The position numbers and the translations under genes are program-made. From Symbiodinium natans (lineage: Eukaryota > Sar > Dinophyceae > Suessiales > Symbiodiniaceae), in assembly GCA_905221605.1 (NCBI GenBank), contig CAJNDS010001557.1, forward strand, positions 265,001-282,500: 17,500 nt of DNA. The letters are read 5' to 3'. Below, in pieces: positions 1-6,502 of the stretch. A model generated the notes under the pieces. It saw nothing but the letters and a program-made list of their open reading frames with translations. It was not told the origin of the DNA and did no database searches. Within the stretch, counting starts at the first letter, position 1. Each line of letters opens with the position of its first letter.

Positions 1-149
1 AACAATGATGACAATGCTAACAAAAACCGCCAATAGTCAAAAATAGCAAATCACAATCAGAGTGACAATAATGCTGTTCATGGCGCGAAGAAAAGGAAGA
101 ACACCGCTGCCGAAACCCAGGGCGAGTTGCAGTTGTGGTTACTGGGGCT

Positions 150-371
150 CCGGGTTTGGCGTTTAGGGTTCAGAGTTTAGGGTTTACGGCTGCTTGGGCT
201 CATTGGTTCGGGTTTAGGCTTCTTCGGCTTTGGGCTCAGGGTTCAGGGTTTTGCTAGGTTTGGTGGTTCAGGGCGAGCTTTGGGTTTTGGAGTGTTTCGA
301 ATTTCAGGGTTCAGGTTTCGAGTTTAGGCATCAGGGCATTTGGGTTTGGGGCTTCGTGTTTCGGGATTCGG
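150..371 (+). repeat. Degenerate TTTAGGG-type block
   Basis: G-rich-strand telomere-like repeat, much decayed: units such as TTTAGGG, TTCAGGG, TTTCGGG and TTTAGGC are mixed with 8- and 9-base units. The ORF of 62 codons over 230-418 is mostly a by-product of this repeat losing its TAG triplets, so it is not called as a gene. Confidence 0.85.
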
Positions 372-381
372 GACATGAAAT

Positions 382-432
382 CTGGTGCCACGGCGCCAAG
401 GTGTACTCGGCCGAATGATGCTCTGTGACCTC
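382..432 (-). other. Exon-like island, minus strand, low confidence
   Basis: Read on the minus strand, a frame that starts after GTTCGCAG (a possible 3' splice site) encodes EVTEHHSAEYTLAPWHQ, followed by ATTTCATG. The same frame is open for about 55 codons (roughly 333-498), with no ATG at a plausible start. Composition looks protein-like, but the donor is not a consensus GT. One or two open frames of this size are expected per spacer by chance. I do not recognise a protein family. Confidence 0.15.
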
Positions 433-484
433 CTGCGAACTCTGCTGAGACCGACGCTCAAAAAATCGGAGCCTACTAACCTCA

Positions 485-545
485 AAGGACTAAAGGAGGG
501 ACCTTATGAGGGACCTTAGATATAATATAGGTCCCTCCTTTTACC
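485..545. repeat. Small inverted repeat (hairpin)
   Basis: A 13 bp perfect inverted repeat, AAAGGAGGGACCT at 492-504 and its complement at 529-541, encloses an AT-rich 24-base loop. The last bases CCTCCTTTTACCCC recur at 731-744, and the left side AAGGACTAAAGGAGGGA (485-501) recurs exactly at 11395-11411. It resembles the other short foldback sequences in the window. Function is unknown. Confidence 0.7.
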
Positions 546-686
546 CCTCGTTATTTCGAGAGAGCCTGCAAACGTCAAGGATGGGCGAATGCGCTTCTGG
601 ATGTACGTGATGTGGGCATGTCGGCATATACACCTAGGTGGCCACATGCGGAGTGTACTTTTGTCTTACATAACGTGTATATGTAG
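531..686 (+). other. Open spacer frame of 51 codons, possible exon
   Basis: One plus-strand frame is open from just after a TAG at 528-530 to TAG at 684-686. Its middle reads protein-like (for example CKRQGWANALLDVRDVG). There is no ATG near the beginning and no clear splice consensus. It overlaps the right arm of the hairpin at its start. It may be part of an old exon or chance; I see no known family. Confidence 0.12.
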
Positions 687-740
687 GGGTTATATAGGGG
701 AATAAGATTAAGGGTCCCTTCTAGGGGTTCCTCCTTTTAC

Positions 741-777
741 CCCAACACCAAACCCAAAACCCTAAACCCTCAACCCT
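741..777 (-). repeat. CCCTAAA-orientation short block
   Basis: Degenerate C-rich units (AACCCAA, AACCCTA, AACCCTC) end about eight bases before a block of opposite orientation begins, so the two blocks form a CCCTAAA-to-TTTAGGG junction. Confidence 0.8.
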
Positions 778-784
778 GGTCTAC

Positions 785-897
785 GGTTCAGGGTTCATTC
801 AGTGCTTAGGGTTTTAGGGTTTAGGGTTTGGGGTTTAGGGGGTTCAGAGTTTAGGGTCTAGGGTTTAAGGGTTTAGGGTTTCAGACAATAGGGTTTT
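785..897 (+). repeat. TTTAGGG-type block
   Basis: G-orientation heptamers with insertions of extra T or G (TTTTAGGG, TTTGGGG, TTTAAGGG) and a few TTCAGGG units. Directly precedes the G-rich tract. Confidence 0.88.
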
Positions 898-910
898 TGT
901 TTGTTTTTTT

Positions 911-1024
911 GGGGGAGGGGTGGGGGGGGGTCTGGGGGTGGGGGGTGGGGTGGGGGGTTGGGGGGGTGGGTTGGGGGGGGGTGGGGGGTTGGGGGGGGGT
1001 GGGGGGTGGGGGGGGGGGGAGGGT
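911..1024 (+). repeat. G-rich tract, potential G-quadruplex
   Basis: About 115 bp made almost only of G runs of 3-11 separated by single T, TT, A or C. Many four-run combinations could fold into G-quadruplexes on the plus strand. It generates overlapping poly-Gly/Trp frames on plus and poly-Pro frames on minus; these are compositional artefacts. Confidence 0.9.
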
Positions 1025-1035
1025 TTTGGTCCAAC

Positions 1036-1101
1036 TTGCGAAGACCCCAGCTTGTTCCGATCCTCTTCCTCATCCTCCTCCGGCAAGCTACCTGGGACTT
1101 T
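1036..1101 (-). other. Acidic exon-like island, minus strand
   Basis: On the minus strand, after AAGTCCCAG (possible acceptor), the frame gives SLPEEDEEEDRNKLGSSQVG before entering poly-proline from the G tract. The acidic run EEDEEED comes from a GAG/GAT-rich stretch. No ATG precedes it in frame. It may be a short exon or a low-complexity purine stretch. Confidence 0.18.
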
Positions 1102-1105
1102 GAAG

Positions 1106-1140
1106 GTTTAGGGTTAAGGGTTTAGGGCTTAGGGTTTGGG
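1106..1140 (+). repeat. TTTAGGG-type short block
   Basis: Five heptamer-like units: TTTAGGG, TTAAGGG, TTTAGGG, CTTAGGG and TTTGGGA. Confidence 0.85.
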
Positions 1141-1141
1141 A

Positions 1142-1190
1142 TTTCTGTGGGGGCTTCGAGGCAAAGTCGGAGGCGGGCTTTGTGAATGTG
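1142..1190 (+). other. Exon-like island ending at GTGAGT
   Basis: The plus-strand frame reads FCGGFEAKSEAGFVNV and reaches a GTGAGT hexamer near 1190, the standard 5' splice-site motif. If that is a donor, the next codon (TGA) would lie in the intron. An acceptor could be TTCGAG just upstream of the GCAAAGTCGG segment. Only about 15-20 codons are involved, so this is weak by itself. Confidence 0.18.
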
Positions 1191-1253
1191 TGAGTGGGGC
1201 CATGAGGCCAGAAACCTCGCAGGCCCGAAGCCTGGAAAAGCCTAAGCACGAAA

Positions 1254-1329
1254 GGGTTTAGGGTTTAGGGTTTAGGGTTTAGGGTTTAGGGTTTAGGGTT
1301 TAGGGCTTAGGGCTTAGGGCTTAGGGTTT
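1254..1329 (+). repeat. TTTAGGG array with CTTAGGG end
   Basis: About seven perfect TTTAGGG units followed by three CTTAGGG units in the same 7-base register. The variant being confined to one end points to local copying rather than random point mutation. Confidence 0.95.
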
Positions 1330-1495
1330 GAAACCGGCCCTACAAGCGTACTACAAGCCCTAAAGCTCAGAAATGTTCTGGCAGTGTATGATCGGATCCC
1401 TTCATGGGGGCCTTGGGGTTCACTGAATGCAGAAGGATTCCATACATTGGGCACTCTGCCCACTCTGCTCAACACAACACGACCACCACAAGAAG
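1330..1495. other. Non-repetitive spacer, about 50 codons open
   Basis: A plus-strand frame is open from 1330 to beyond 1490 (part: RNVLAVYDRIPSWGPWG). The minus strand also has a short frame containing NPKAPMKGSDHTLPEHF before a TGA. Neither has an ATG with context or clear splice borders, and they exclude each other. Nothing else is seen. Confidence 0.2.
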
Positions 1496-1633
1496 CCCTA
1501 AACCCTGAACCCTAAACCCCTAAACCCCTAAACCCCCAAACCCCAAAACCCCGAAACCCAAAACCCCGAAACCCGAAGCCCAAAACCCAAAACCCTAACC
1601 CCCAAACCCTAAAACCGAAACTCTAAACCCTAC
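1496..1633 (-). repeat. CCCTAAA-type degenerate block
   Basis: C-orientation repeats with many 8-mers (CCCCTAAA, CCCCAAAA, CCCCGAAA, CCCGAAG). Ends where the first copy of the shared spacer begins. Confidence 0.9.
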
Positions 1634-1715
1634 ATCCATTGGGGATCCTCGGAAGTAAGATGTCTACACCGCAGCCTTTACCTGGGCAAGGGATCAGCGC
1701 TGGAACTTAAAGTAG

Positions 1716-1812
1716 CCCTAAACCCTAAACCCTAAACCCCAAACCCGAAACCCTAAGCCCTGCACGCCGAAACACGAAACCCAAAAAAACCCGAAACCCT
1801 AAACCCGAAATC
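1716..1812 (-). repeat. CCCTAAA-type block
   Basis: Begins with perfect CCCTAAA units and decays into CCCGAAA, CACGAAA and CCCAAAA units. Confidence 0.92.
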
Positions 1813-1832
1813 CACTGGGGTTAAGGGAAGCA

Positions 1833-1917
1833 ACCCTAAACCCCAAACCCCTAAACCCTAAACCCTAAACCCCTAAACCCCTAAACCCCTAAACCCCTAA
1901 ACCCTAAGCCCTAAATC
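1833..1917 (-). repeat. CCCTAAA / CCCCTAAA block
   Basis: Mixed 7-mers and 8-mers; a run of CCCCTAAA sits in the middle and CCCTAAG/CCCTAAA at the right end. Confidence 0.94.
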
Positions 1918-1973
1918 CATTGGGATCATTGGAAGTAAGACGTCTACACAGCGGCCTTATCTGGGCAACTTGA

Positions 1974-2102
1974 AGGTTCATGGTACTTTCTAACCACTTA
2001 TAACTGTTCTTATAACCCTACTTATAATACCCCTAAAGGGCCTTATAGGGGTTATCCCAATTATAAGTAGGGTTGTAATTGGTTAGTAAGTACCATGAAC
2101 CT
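1974..2102. mobile_element. 129 bp foldback (MITE-like) element
   Basis: The ends are a perfect 14 bp inverted repeat: AGGTTCATGGTACT at 1974-1987 and its complement at 2089-2102. Pairing continues inward imperfectly (TTATAACCCTACTTATAA against TTATAAGTAGGGTTGTAA) to a centre around 2035-2042, so nearly the whole element can fold on itself. It is AT-richer than its surroundings. Pieces of its end sequence (CTTGGAGGTTCA..GGTAC) recur near 8895-8938 and 13276-13301. No target-site duplication is obvious. It is a non-autonomous foldback or MITE by structure only; no transposase is present in the window. Confidence 0.7.
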
Positions 2103-2181
2103 CTAAGAAGGGAGCCACCCCGAGGTGAAAACATGGTGCCCACATGTGGTTGGCCAACTTTGAGAGGAAGGTGGAACTTCG

Positions 2182-2343
2182 CCCTAAACCCTAAACCCTA
2201 AACCCTAAACCCTAAACCCCAAACCCTACTGTAAACGCTAAACCCTAAACCCAAAGCCCTAAACCCTAAAACCTAAACCCTAAACCCTCAACCCTCAACC
2301 CTAAACCCTAAACCCTAAACCCCAAACCCCAATCCCTAAACCC
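2182..2343 (-). repeat. CCCTAAA-type block
   Basis: About 160 bp of C-orientation heptamers, perfect at the left and interrupted to the right (CCCTCAA, CCCCAAA, and CGCTAAA). Confidence 0.95.
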
Positions 2344-2399
2344 AAGTCCCAAGCCGGCCGGAGTCAGCTCGGGTTCAGCGGAGGACAGGGGCTGGGAGG

Positions 2400-2421
2400 T
2401 TTAGGCTTAGGGTTTAGGGTT
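2400..2421 (+). repeat. TTTAGGG short block
   Basis: Three units (TTTAGGC, TTAGGG, TTTAGGG) in the opposite orientation to both neighbouring blocks. Confidence 0.75.
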
Positions 2422-2509
2422 GCTACGGACCAGACCTCAAATTTCACTGTGAGAGCTGCAGATTATGGCATGTTCGCCTCGGCCTTGAATGCGCGACCTC
2501 GGAACCTGC

Positions 2510-2628
2510 AAAAAAAAAAAAGCAACCCTAAACCCTAAACCCTAAACCCTAAAAACTAAAACCTAAAACCTAAACCCTAAACCCTAAACCCTAAATTATA
2601 AACCCTAAACCCTAAAACCTAAAACCCC
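2510..2628 (-). repeat. Poly-A run followed by CCCTAAA block
   Basis: Twelve A (2510-2521) are followed by CCCTAAA units, with CCTAAAA variants in the middle and right (ACCTAAA, CCTAAAA). Confidence 0.92.
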
Positions 2629-2757
2629 CGATTAAGGAAGCGTTCTCAAAAGTGTGCTGAAGTAGCCGTATGTTAGCACTCCAATGAAGCCAAGTCATAC
2701 TTCCCATACTCCCCTTAGAACTGTAATATCCTCTTGGGTTTTATATGAACAAGAATA

Positions 2758-2909
2758 ACCCTAAACCCTAAACCCTAAACCCTACACCCTAAACCCTAAA
2801 CCCTAAACCCTAAACCCTAATTAAACCCTAAACCCTAAACCCTAAACCCTAAACCCTAAACCCTAAACCCTAAACCCTAAACTAAACCCTAAACCCTAAA
2901 CCCTAAACC
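2758..2909 (-). repeat. CCCTAAA array with two internal joints
   Basis: Nearly perfect heptamers, interrupted by a TAATTAAA joint near 2818-2825 and an AACTAAACC joint near 2880. The CCCTAATTAAACCCTAAA joint also occurs near 12788-12805 in another block. Confidence 0.95.
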
Positions 2910-3080
2910 TTGAGCACTGCAATGATTCCCAAGGGGGGATATAGACTCCAAGATGCAGTAGAACGTCTTCTCGCCCTTAGGTGTCTGATGGGTAGAGGTT
3001 TCTTTGTTCGGCTAGCCATGTCGACCCTTACTAGTACAGGCCCCAAGGTTCAGGAGCAAGGTGTTGAGTTCATATGCTTT
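2910..3080. other. Non-repetitive spacer, nothing recognised
   Basis: About 170 bp without repeat units, hairpin or convincing coding frame. Confidence 0.5.
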
Positions 3081-3141
3081 GGGGTTTAGGGTTTGGGGTT
3101 TAGGGTTAGGGTTCAGGGTTTAGGGTTTAGGGTTCAGGGTC
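3081..3141 (+). repeat. TTTAGGG-type block
   Basis: G-orientation units including TTTGGGG, TTAGGG and TTCAGGG variants. Confidence 0.9.
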
Positions 3142-3316
3142 CAATGTAAACGCTATTGGGGTTCAGCGGGTGCCTTGAAGTAGGCTGTAGGCTTCGACTG
3201 GTCAAGCTTTGGGCGTCAGGGCTTTGATGAGGCTGAAGAGTCCCGAGAAGTTCCGGGTCGAATTGAGGCTTAGGCCAAGGGTCGTGCTGGGTCTCCAGGT
3301 GCATGCAAAACACAAA
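3142..3316. other. Non-repetitive spacer with open frames
   Basis: Two plus-strand frames are open over 25-50 codons. One contains RALMRLKSPEKFRVELRL and runs to CTCCAG followed by GTGCATG (possible donor near 3298). The other contains GFDEAEESREVPGRIEA and ends at TAG. They cannot both be coding and neither is recognised. Confidence 0.2.
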
Positions 3317-3474
3317 GCCCTAAGCCCTAAACCCTTCCTCGGCACTTAAGCCCTAGCCCAGGGAAAATCATAGTCTGGTGTGAAAGAGCATCGTTTGGCG
3401 TTGGGTCCATATACTGCGACCAGGGATGGGTTTAGGCGCTAAGGGCTTATAGGGCTTGTCGACGAGAGTTTGTA

Positions 3475-3516
3475 AGGGTTTAGGGTCTAGAGTGTAGGAT
3501 TTCGGTTTAGGTTTGG
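3475..3516 (+). repeat. Degenerate TTTAGGG short block
   Basis: Units TTTAGGG, TCTAGAG, TGTAGGA, TTTCGG, TTTAGG: a decayed G-orientation block. Confidence 0.7.
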
Positions 3517-3544
3517 GATAGAAGTCAACCTAGCCCAAATCTAG

Positions 3545-3652
3545 CCCAAAACAAGGAGAATAAGGACCGACAGTGCAAGCAGCACAGCGTTGCATGAGCC
3601 TAACGCCAGGGTTCATGTGGGGCCCCACAGAGTCTTCCCCCGAGTCTTGCAG
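3545..3652 (+). other. Exon-like island ending CAG|GTGAAAG
   Basis: One plus-strand frame is open for 36 codons from just after an in-frame TAG (3542-3544) to a CAG|GTGAAAG junction that fits the 5' splice-site consensus. It includes DSASSTALHEPNARVHVG and VFPRVLQ. A 3' splice site could be ACAAG or GACAG upstream. A poly-C run starts ten bases downstream of the donor. No family is recognised; the splice site is the main support. Confidence 0.22.
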
Positions 3653-3661
3653 GTGAAAGAT

Positions 3662-3668
3662 CCCCCCC

Positions 3669-3699
<31 letters not shown>

Positions 3700-3716
3700 C
3701 CCCCCCCACCCCCCCT
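3662..3716 (-). repeat. Poly-C tract (55 bp)
   Basis: Almost pure C with single G or A interruptions. Runs directly into a CCCTAAA block on its right. Length may be uncertain because such runs are hard to sequence. Confidence 0.93.
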
Positions 3717-3717
3717 T

Positions 3718-3794
3718 GATCCCTAAACCCTAAACCCTAAACGCTCAACCCTAAACCCTAAACCCTAAACCCTGAACCCTAAACCCTAAACCTT
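3718..3794 (-). repeat. CCCTAAA-type block
   Basis: About ten units with CGCTCAA and CCCTGAA variants. Confidence 0.93.
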
Positions 3795-3880
3795 CAACCA
3801 TTGCAAGCCTTGCCTACCAACCCAACTGAAGCAACGACCTGCTACCCTCAACTCACCCCCAAAACTGCCTGGAATTAGAA

Positions 3881-3926
3881 ACCCTGAACCCTGAACCCTG
3901 AACCCTGAACCCTAAACCCGGAACCT
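3881..3926 (-). repeat. CCCTGAA array
   Basis: Five CCCTGAA variant units in a row, then CCCTAAA and CCCGGAA. A homogenised single-base variant of the heptamer. Confidence 0.9.
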
Positions 3927-4016
3927 TATCCGATCTGTAAATGGGTTGTGGGTTTAGGGCTCAAGCCCAAAGTCCCTCCAAGCAGAAACCTTAGCCTCCC
4001 TATGGTCCTTTAAATG

Positions 4017-4118
4017 GGTTTCGGGTTTAGGGGCTTGAACAGGGCTTGGCCCTAAAACCCTAAACCCTAAACCCTAAACCCTAAACCCTAAACCCTAAAC
4101 CCTAAACCCTAAACCCTT
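4017..4118. repeat. Head-to-head TTTAGGG / CCCTAAA junction
   Basis: A short G-orientation stretch (4017-4034) is followed after about 16 bases by ten CCCTAAA units (4050-4118). This order (G-rich then C-rich on one strand) is that of two telomere-type arrays joined end to end. Confidence 0.85.
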
Positions 4119-4241
4119 TTCAGATCAGCCGCTAAAACTTCCTCGCCCCGAACCGCCGAACCCTTTTCCGTCAATCTTTGTTCGGCCCAGACCCCGACTA
4201 CCAAATCTGGCAAAGAATACTTCTCCCCCTATGTCGTAGCC

Positions 4242-4344
4242 TTAAACCCTGAACCCTGAACCCTTCTGTCACTTTTAAACCCTAGACCCTAAACCCTAAA
4301 CCCTGAACCCCTGAACCCTAAACCCTAATACATCCTAAACCCTT
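4242..4344 (-). repeat. Composite CCCTGAA / CCCTAAA block
   Basis: Two groups of C-orientation units with CCCTGAA, CCCTAGA and CCCCTGAA variants, split by a 14-base unrelated segment. Confidence 0.88.
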
Positions 4345-4432
4345 AAGTTCGGCTCAGACTCATGTTCCGGTAGGCGGCCCCTCTTACTGCAGCGCATGTC
4401 CAGCGCGCAGCGCTGCCACTTCTCATCTCCTG

Positions 4433-4588
4433 CTCCCTAAACCCTAAAACCCAAGCAGACCTAAACCCTAAACCCCAAACCCTAAAACCCCCAACAGACC
4501 TAACACCATCCTAACACCCTAAACCCTAAACCCCTGACCCTAAAACCCCCAAAAGACTGAACACCCTAAACCCTAAACCCTAAACCCT
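4433..4588 (-). repeat. Composite CCCTAAA block with repeated spacer
   Basis: C-orientation units alternate with short segments of the type CAGACCTAA/CAAAAGACTGAACACC. Phrases such as ACCCCCAACAGACC and ACCCCCAAAAGACT show that a longer unit of about 60 bp has been copied and has decayed. Confidence 0.85.
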
Positions 4589-4615
4589 CAGACCTTTGGT
4601 TCTGCTTGCCTACGA

Positions 4616-4785
4616 TTTGCTTAAGACCCCCCCCCCCCCCAAAAAAAAAAAATGAAATATTCTTCCCTTTACCGATAACATAGGGAGTACCTTCATTATG
4701 TAACATAGGGGCCTGGATAGTTAGAATAGGGTTTTGGGGTTATTATCGTATAGTTGTCAAGGGACTTTAAGGGAATACTATTAGT
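4616..4785 (+). repeat. Dispersed repeat with C14/A12 expansion and second repeat module
   Basis: The left part (4616-4672: TTTGCTTAAGA, then poly-C and poly-A, then ATGAAATATTCTTCCCTTTA) matches 13911-13955, where the same position reads AACCCCGAAAAAATG. The C14 and A12 runs therefore look like homopolymer expansions inside this copy. The right part (about 4703-4785: GGGGCCTGGATAGTTAGAAT, AGGGTTTTGGGGTTATTA, AAGGGACTTTAAG) matches 7431-7512, and its beginning also matches 7361-7382. Function unknown; probably a small non-coding mobile or copied sequence. Confidence 0.75.
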
Positions 4786-4842
4786 AAACCCTAAGCCCTA
4801 AGCCCTAAGCCCTAAGCCCTAAACCCTAAACCCTAAACCCTA
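4786..4842 (-). repeat. CCCTAAG / CCCTAAA block
   Basis: Four CCCTAAG variants are followed by four CCCTAAA units in one register. Confidence 0.94.
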
Positions 4843-4947
4843 ATGAGGCTCCGTGTGCTGAAAAGCCATACTTCAAGGCTACCCAGGGGAACCTTCAAGA
4901 AGAACCTCAAGCCTAAATCCTGACCCTCAACCCTGCACTATGATGGC

Positions 4948-5008
4948 CCTTACAACCCTCTGAAAGATACTCCGAAATGTGGTCCTCTTAAACCCAATAA
5001 GGGGAAAC
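4948..5008 (+). repeat. Dispersed 60 bp repeat, copy 1
   Basis: ACCCTCTGAAAGATACTCC, AAATGTGGTCCTCTTAAAACCC-like sequence matches 15889-15951 (ACCCTCTGAAAAATACTCCT, AAATATTATCCTCTAAAA). Identity is clearly above chance over about 60 bp in the same orientation. Confidence 0.65.
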
Positions 5009-5044
5009 ATGAGATGCCCCAGGGGCCTACCTATTGTGTCAGTC

Positions 5045-5153
5045 CTTGGGGACGAAATGAACCCTAAAAGGGTTTAGAGTTCATATACCTTAATAGGAGT
5101 TACAGTAGAAAAGGGTATATGGCCCCAATTTTAGGGTTCATTTCGTCCCCAAG
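5045..5153. mobile_element. Foldback element with 25 bp perfect inverted repeats
   Basis: The 25-base ends (5045-5069 and 5129-5153) are perfect reverse complements; each contains GGGGACGAAATGAACCCTAA or its complement. A second pair inside (CATATACC at 5082-5089, GGTATATG at 5114-5121) extends the hairpin. Total 109 bp. The perfect arms suggest recent origin or selection on the hairpin. The arm carries one CCCTAAA-like unit at its inner edge. No transposase nearby. Confidence 0.75.
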
Positions 5154-5328
5154 GGTAGGGGTTGGGGCCCCGCCTTCACCAACGACATCTCGCAAAGATG
5201 GAAAGTCGCAGCAGCCTGCGGACGGAAGTCTTTCAAAACCCCAAAGCTCCAATTTGTCAGGCTTTAGGGCTTACTGCCGGACCTCCAAAAGTAATTATGC
5301 TAAACAAAAGCCCAAAACCCGTAAAGGG
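5154..5328 (+). other. Spacer open in all three plus frames
   Basis: All three plus-strand frames are open across roughly 5150-5280; the longest (5119-5388) would give 89 codons starting inside the foldback element. One of the other frames contains FTNDISQRWKVAAACGRK. Because every frame is open, frame length gives no support for any of them, and the longest frame begins in a hairpin arm. An ancestral exon is possible but unproven. Confidence 0.2.
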
Positions 5329-5383
5329 CCACTTGCTTTACACATACCTTTGGGGACCACTTGCTTTAAACATACTTTGGGGG
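5329..5383 (+). repeat. 28 bp tandem duplication
   Basis: CCACTTGCTTTACACATACC (starting 5329) and CCACTTGCTTTAAACATACT (starting 5357), each followed by TTTGGGG, form two tandem copies with a 28 bp period. Confidence 0.85.
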
Positions 5384-5462
5384 CTTAGGTAGGGCTTAGG
5401 CTGTAGGGTTGGCCGGAAACTCCGGGAGGAACGAAACGTTCCTAGTCCAGAGTAGACCCCCC

Positions 5463-5510
5463 CGGGTTTAGGGTTTCGGGTTTAGGGTTTTAGGGTTTTA
5501 GGGTTTAACC
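5463..5510 (+). repeat. TTTAGGG / TTTTAGGG block
   Basis: G-orientation block beginning as 7-mers and changing to TTTTAGGG 8-mers. Confidence 0.9.
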
Positions 5511-5578
5511 GCCCCCCAAATCCAACAGTCACTAGGTTGGCTTTGAAACCTCTGAAAGCATACACAAAACCACGATCC

Positions 5579-5605
5579 AAAACCCTAAACCCTAAACCCT
5601 AAAAC
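5579..5605 (-). repeat. CCCTAAA short block
   Basis: Three to four units. The 16-base sequence CCACGATCCAAAACCC that leads into it (5570-5585) recurs at 17426-17441, again just before a CCCTAAA block. Confidence 0.88.
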
Positions 5606-5630
5606 AAACCCTGACCCCCCCCCAAACCCA

Positions 5631-5870
5631 AAAAGTAATCGCTTCCACCTTGTTTTTTCAACACACCCCTAATTATAAAAGCACTTTCTGGAAAATCCTG
5701 CCGAAACTGACCCCGCCTGTTCCCTATTCCGATTTTTTTTTTTTTTTTTGTTTGGGGGGGGGGGGTGTTCAGGCCCTCAAAAACCTTCAAGCCAAATCTA
5801 GACCCTATCCCAAAAGATGGCATATGTATAAAAACATCCCCCAAAAAAAGAACAAGAAGCGCAACTTCAA
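5631..5870 (+). mobile_element. Dispersed ~240 bp element, copy 1
   Basis: Aligns in order with 11941-12165: CTAATTATAAAAGCACTTTC, GGAAAATCCTGCCGAAACTG, a G/T homopolymer segment, CAGGCCCTCAAAAACCTTCA, and near the end GCGCAACTTCAATTTCC. The homopolymers differ between copies (here T18 then G12; there G14). The 81-codon minus frame and the 115-codon plus frame over it arise from poly-A/T and poly-C/G tracts; related frames in the other copy only reflect DNA homology. In this copy the inverted terminal repeats seen in copy 2 are decayed. Probably a non-autonomous transposable element. Confidence 0.7.
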
Positions 5871-5965
5871 TTTCCCCCCTCCACCCAAAAAGAAGCTAAG
5901 TGCAATTCCCCGCGAACCCCCCCCCAAAAAAAAAAAAACAAAAAAGATAAAACAAACAAAAAAAC
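5871..5965 (+). repeat. A/C-rich low-complexity stretch
   Basis: Runs of C9, A13 and AAAC/AAAAC repeats. No structure beyond simple sequence. Confidence 0.7.
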
Positions 5966-6079
5966 AAGGTTCCCTCTGCAAAATGTTCGCTCTGTGAGAG
6001 ACGGGCCTGGCATCGAGGAGGAGAACTCGCAGTCCTCGAAGAACTGAAAGGCGATAAAGGTCTGGAAGGCGTAGAGTAG
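5951..6079 (+). other. Exon-like 42-codon frame with CxxC
   Basis: Frame bounded by TAA (5948-5950) and TAG (6077-6079) with no ATG near the start. After an ACAAG/GT possible acceptor it contains AKCSLCERRAWHRGGELAVL and EELKGDKGLEGVE. The CxxC pair and the charged, leucine-rich tail look protein-like, but there is no third or fourth metal ligand. It runs into the first copy of the four-copy repeat at 6071. No family recognised. Confidence 0.2.
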
Positions 6080-6141
6080 GGCCAGCCTCCGCCAGTGAAG
6101 ATTTAGGATTTAGGGTGATTATAAGGGGCGTAGAGTAGGGA

Positions 6142-6190
6142 ATGAGGGAATTGGGGCCCTATACATACCCCTTTAAAGGGATCATGTAGG
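6142..6190. repeat. Hairpin with dispersed 22 bp motif
   Basis: ATGAGGGAATTGGGGCCCTA (6142-6161) recurs at 6739-6758 with one difference. Here GGCCCTATACAT can pair with ATCATGTAGGGCC to form an imperfect hairpin. Confidence 0.6.
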
Positions 6191-6382
6191 GCCAACCTCC
6201 GCGCGGTGAGCATTTTGGAGTCACTTTTCCCAGAAACATAGGTGTTTTGGGCTTACTATTATGAGGGGGTAGAGTAGGGCCAGCCTCCGCCGGTGAGCAT
6301 TTTGGTGTCACTTCTCAAAGTATATATGTAGGGGTGGGAGCAATATCTATTCTTCCCTTATGGCTCCTACATAACTATACTA

Positions 6383-6502
6383 CTAGGCTGCCCAGTAACC
6401 TAGGCTTAAAAAGGGCACCGTGCCCTTTTTTGCTTACAGTGGTTGAGAAGGGAACCTAAACCCCCAAAAAGGGAATAAGGGCACTGCTGGGCATCCTAGA
6501 CT
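6383..6502. repeat. Nested inverted repeat with strong central hairpin
   Basis: At the centre, AAAAAGGGCA (6408-6417), loop CCG, TGCCCTTTTT (6421-6430) is a perfect 10 bp stem followed by T. Further out, TAGGCTGCCCAGT near 6384 pairs with ACTGCTGGGCATCCTA near 6483, with small gaps. It looks like a bacterial factor-independent terminator, but in this eukaryotic context it is better read as the core of another foldback sequence. Confidence 0.6.

Larger units (their letters stand above)
1627..1970 (+). repeat. Spacer unit repeated three times among CCCTAAA blocks
   Basis: The spacer at about 1630-1686 (ATCCATTGGGGATCCTCGG, then AAGTAAGATGTCTACACCGC) recurs at about 1913-1968 with only scattered differences. 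A shortened version sits at 1808-1830 (AATCCACTGGGGTTAAGGGA). The CCCTAAA blocks between them (1716-1812, 1833-1917) are part of the duplicated arrangement, so repeat block and spacer were copied together. No function is visible. Confidence 0.8.

Noticed and set aside
865-1125. Overlapping frames of 63-74 codons rich in Gly/Trp or Pro
   Set aside because: They are translations of the G-rich tract; several frames are open at once and only about 20 codons of the minus frame look non-repetitive.
5599-5997. 81-codon minus and 115-codon plus frames
   Set aside because: Both run through poly-T/A and poly-G/C segments of a dispersed element; similarity to the 11931-12146 frame is DNA-level homology of the element, and the two strands conflict.
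6408-6430. Rho-independent terminator
   Set aside because: Perfect GC stem with T run, but the window is clearly eukaryotic and the hairpin is nested in a larger inverted repeat.
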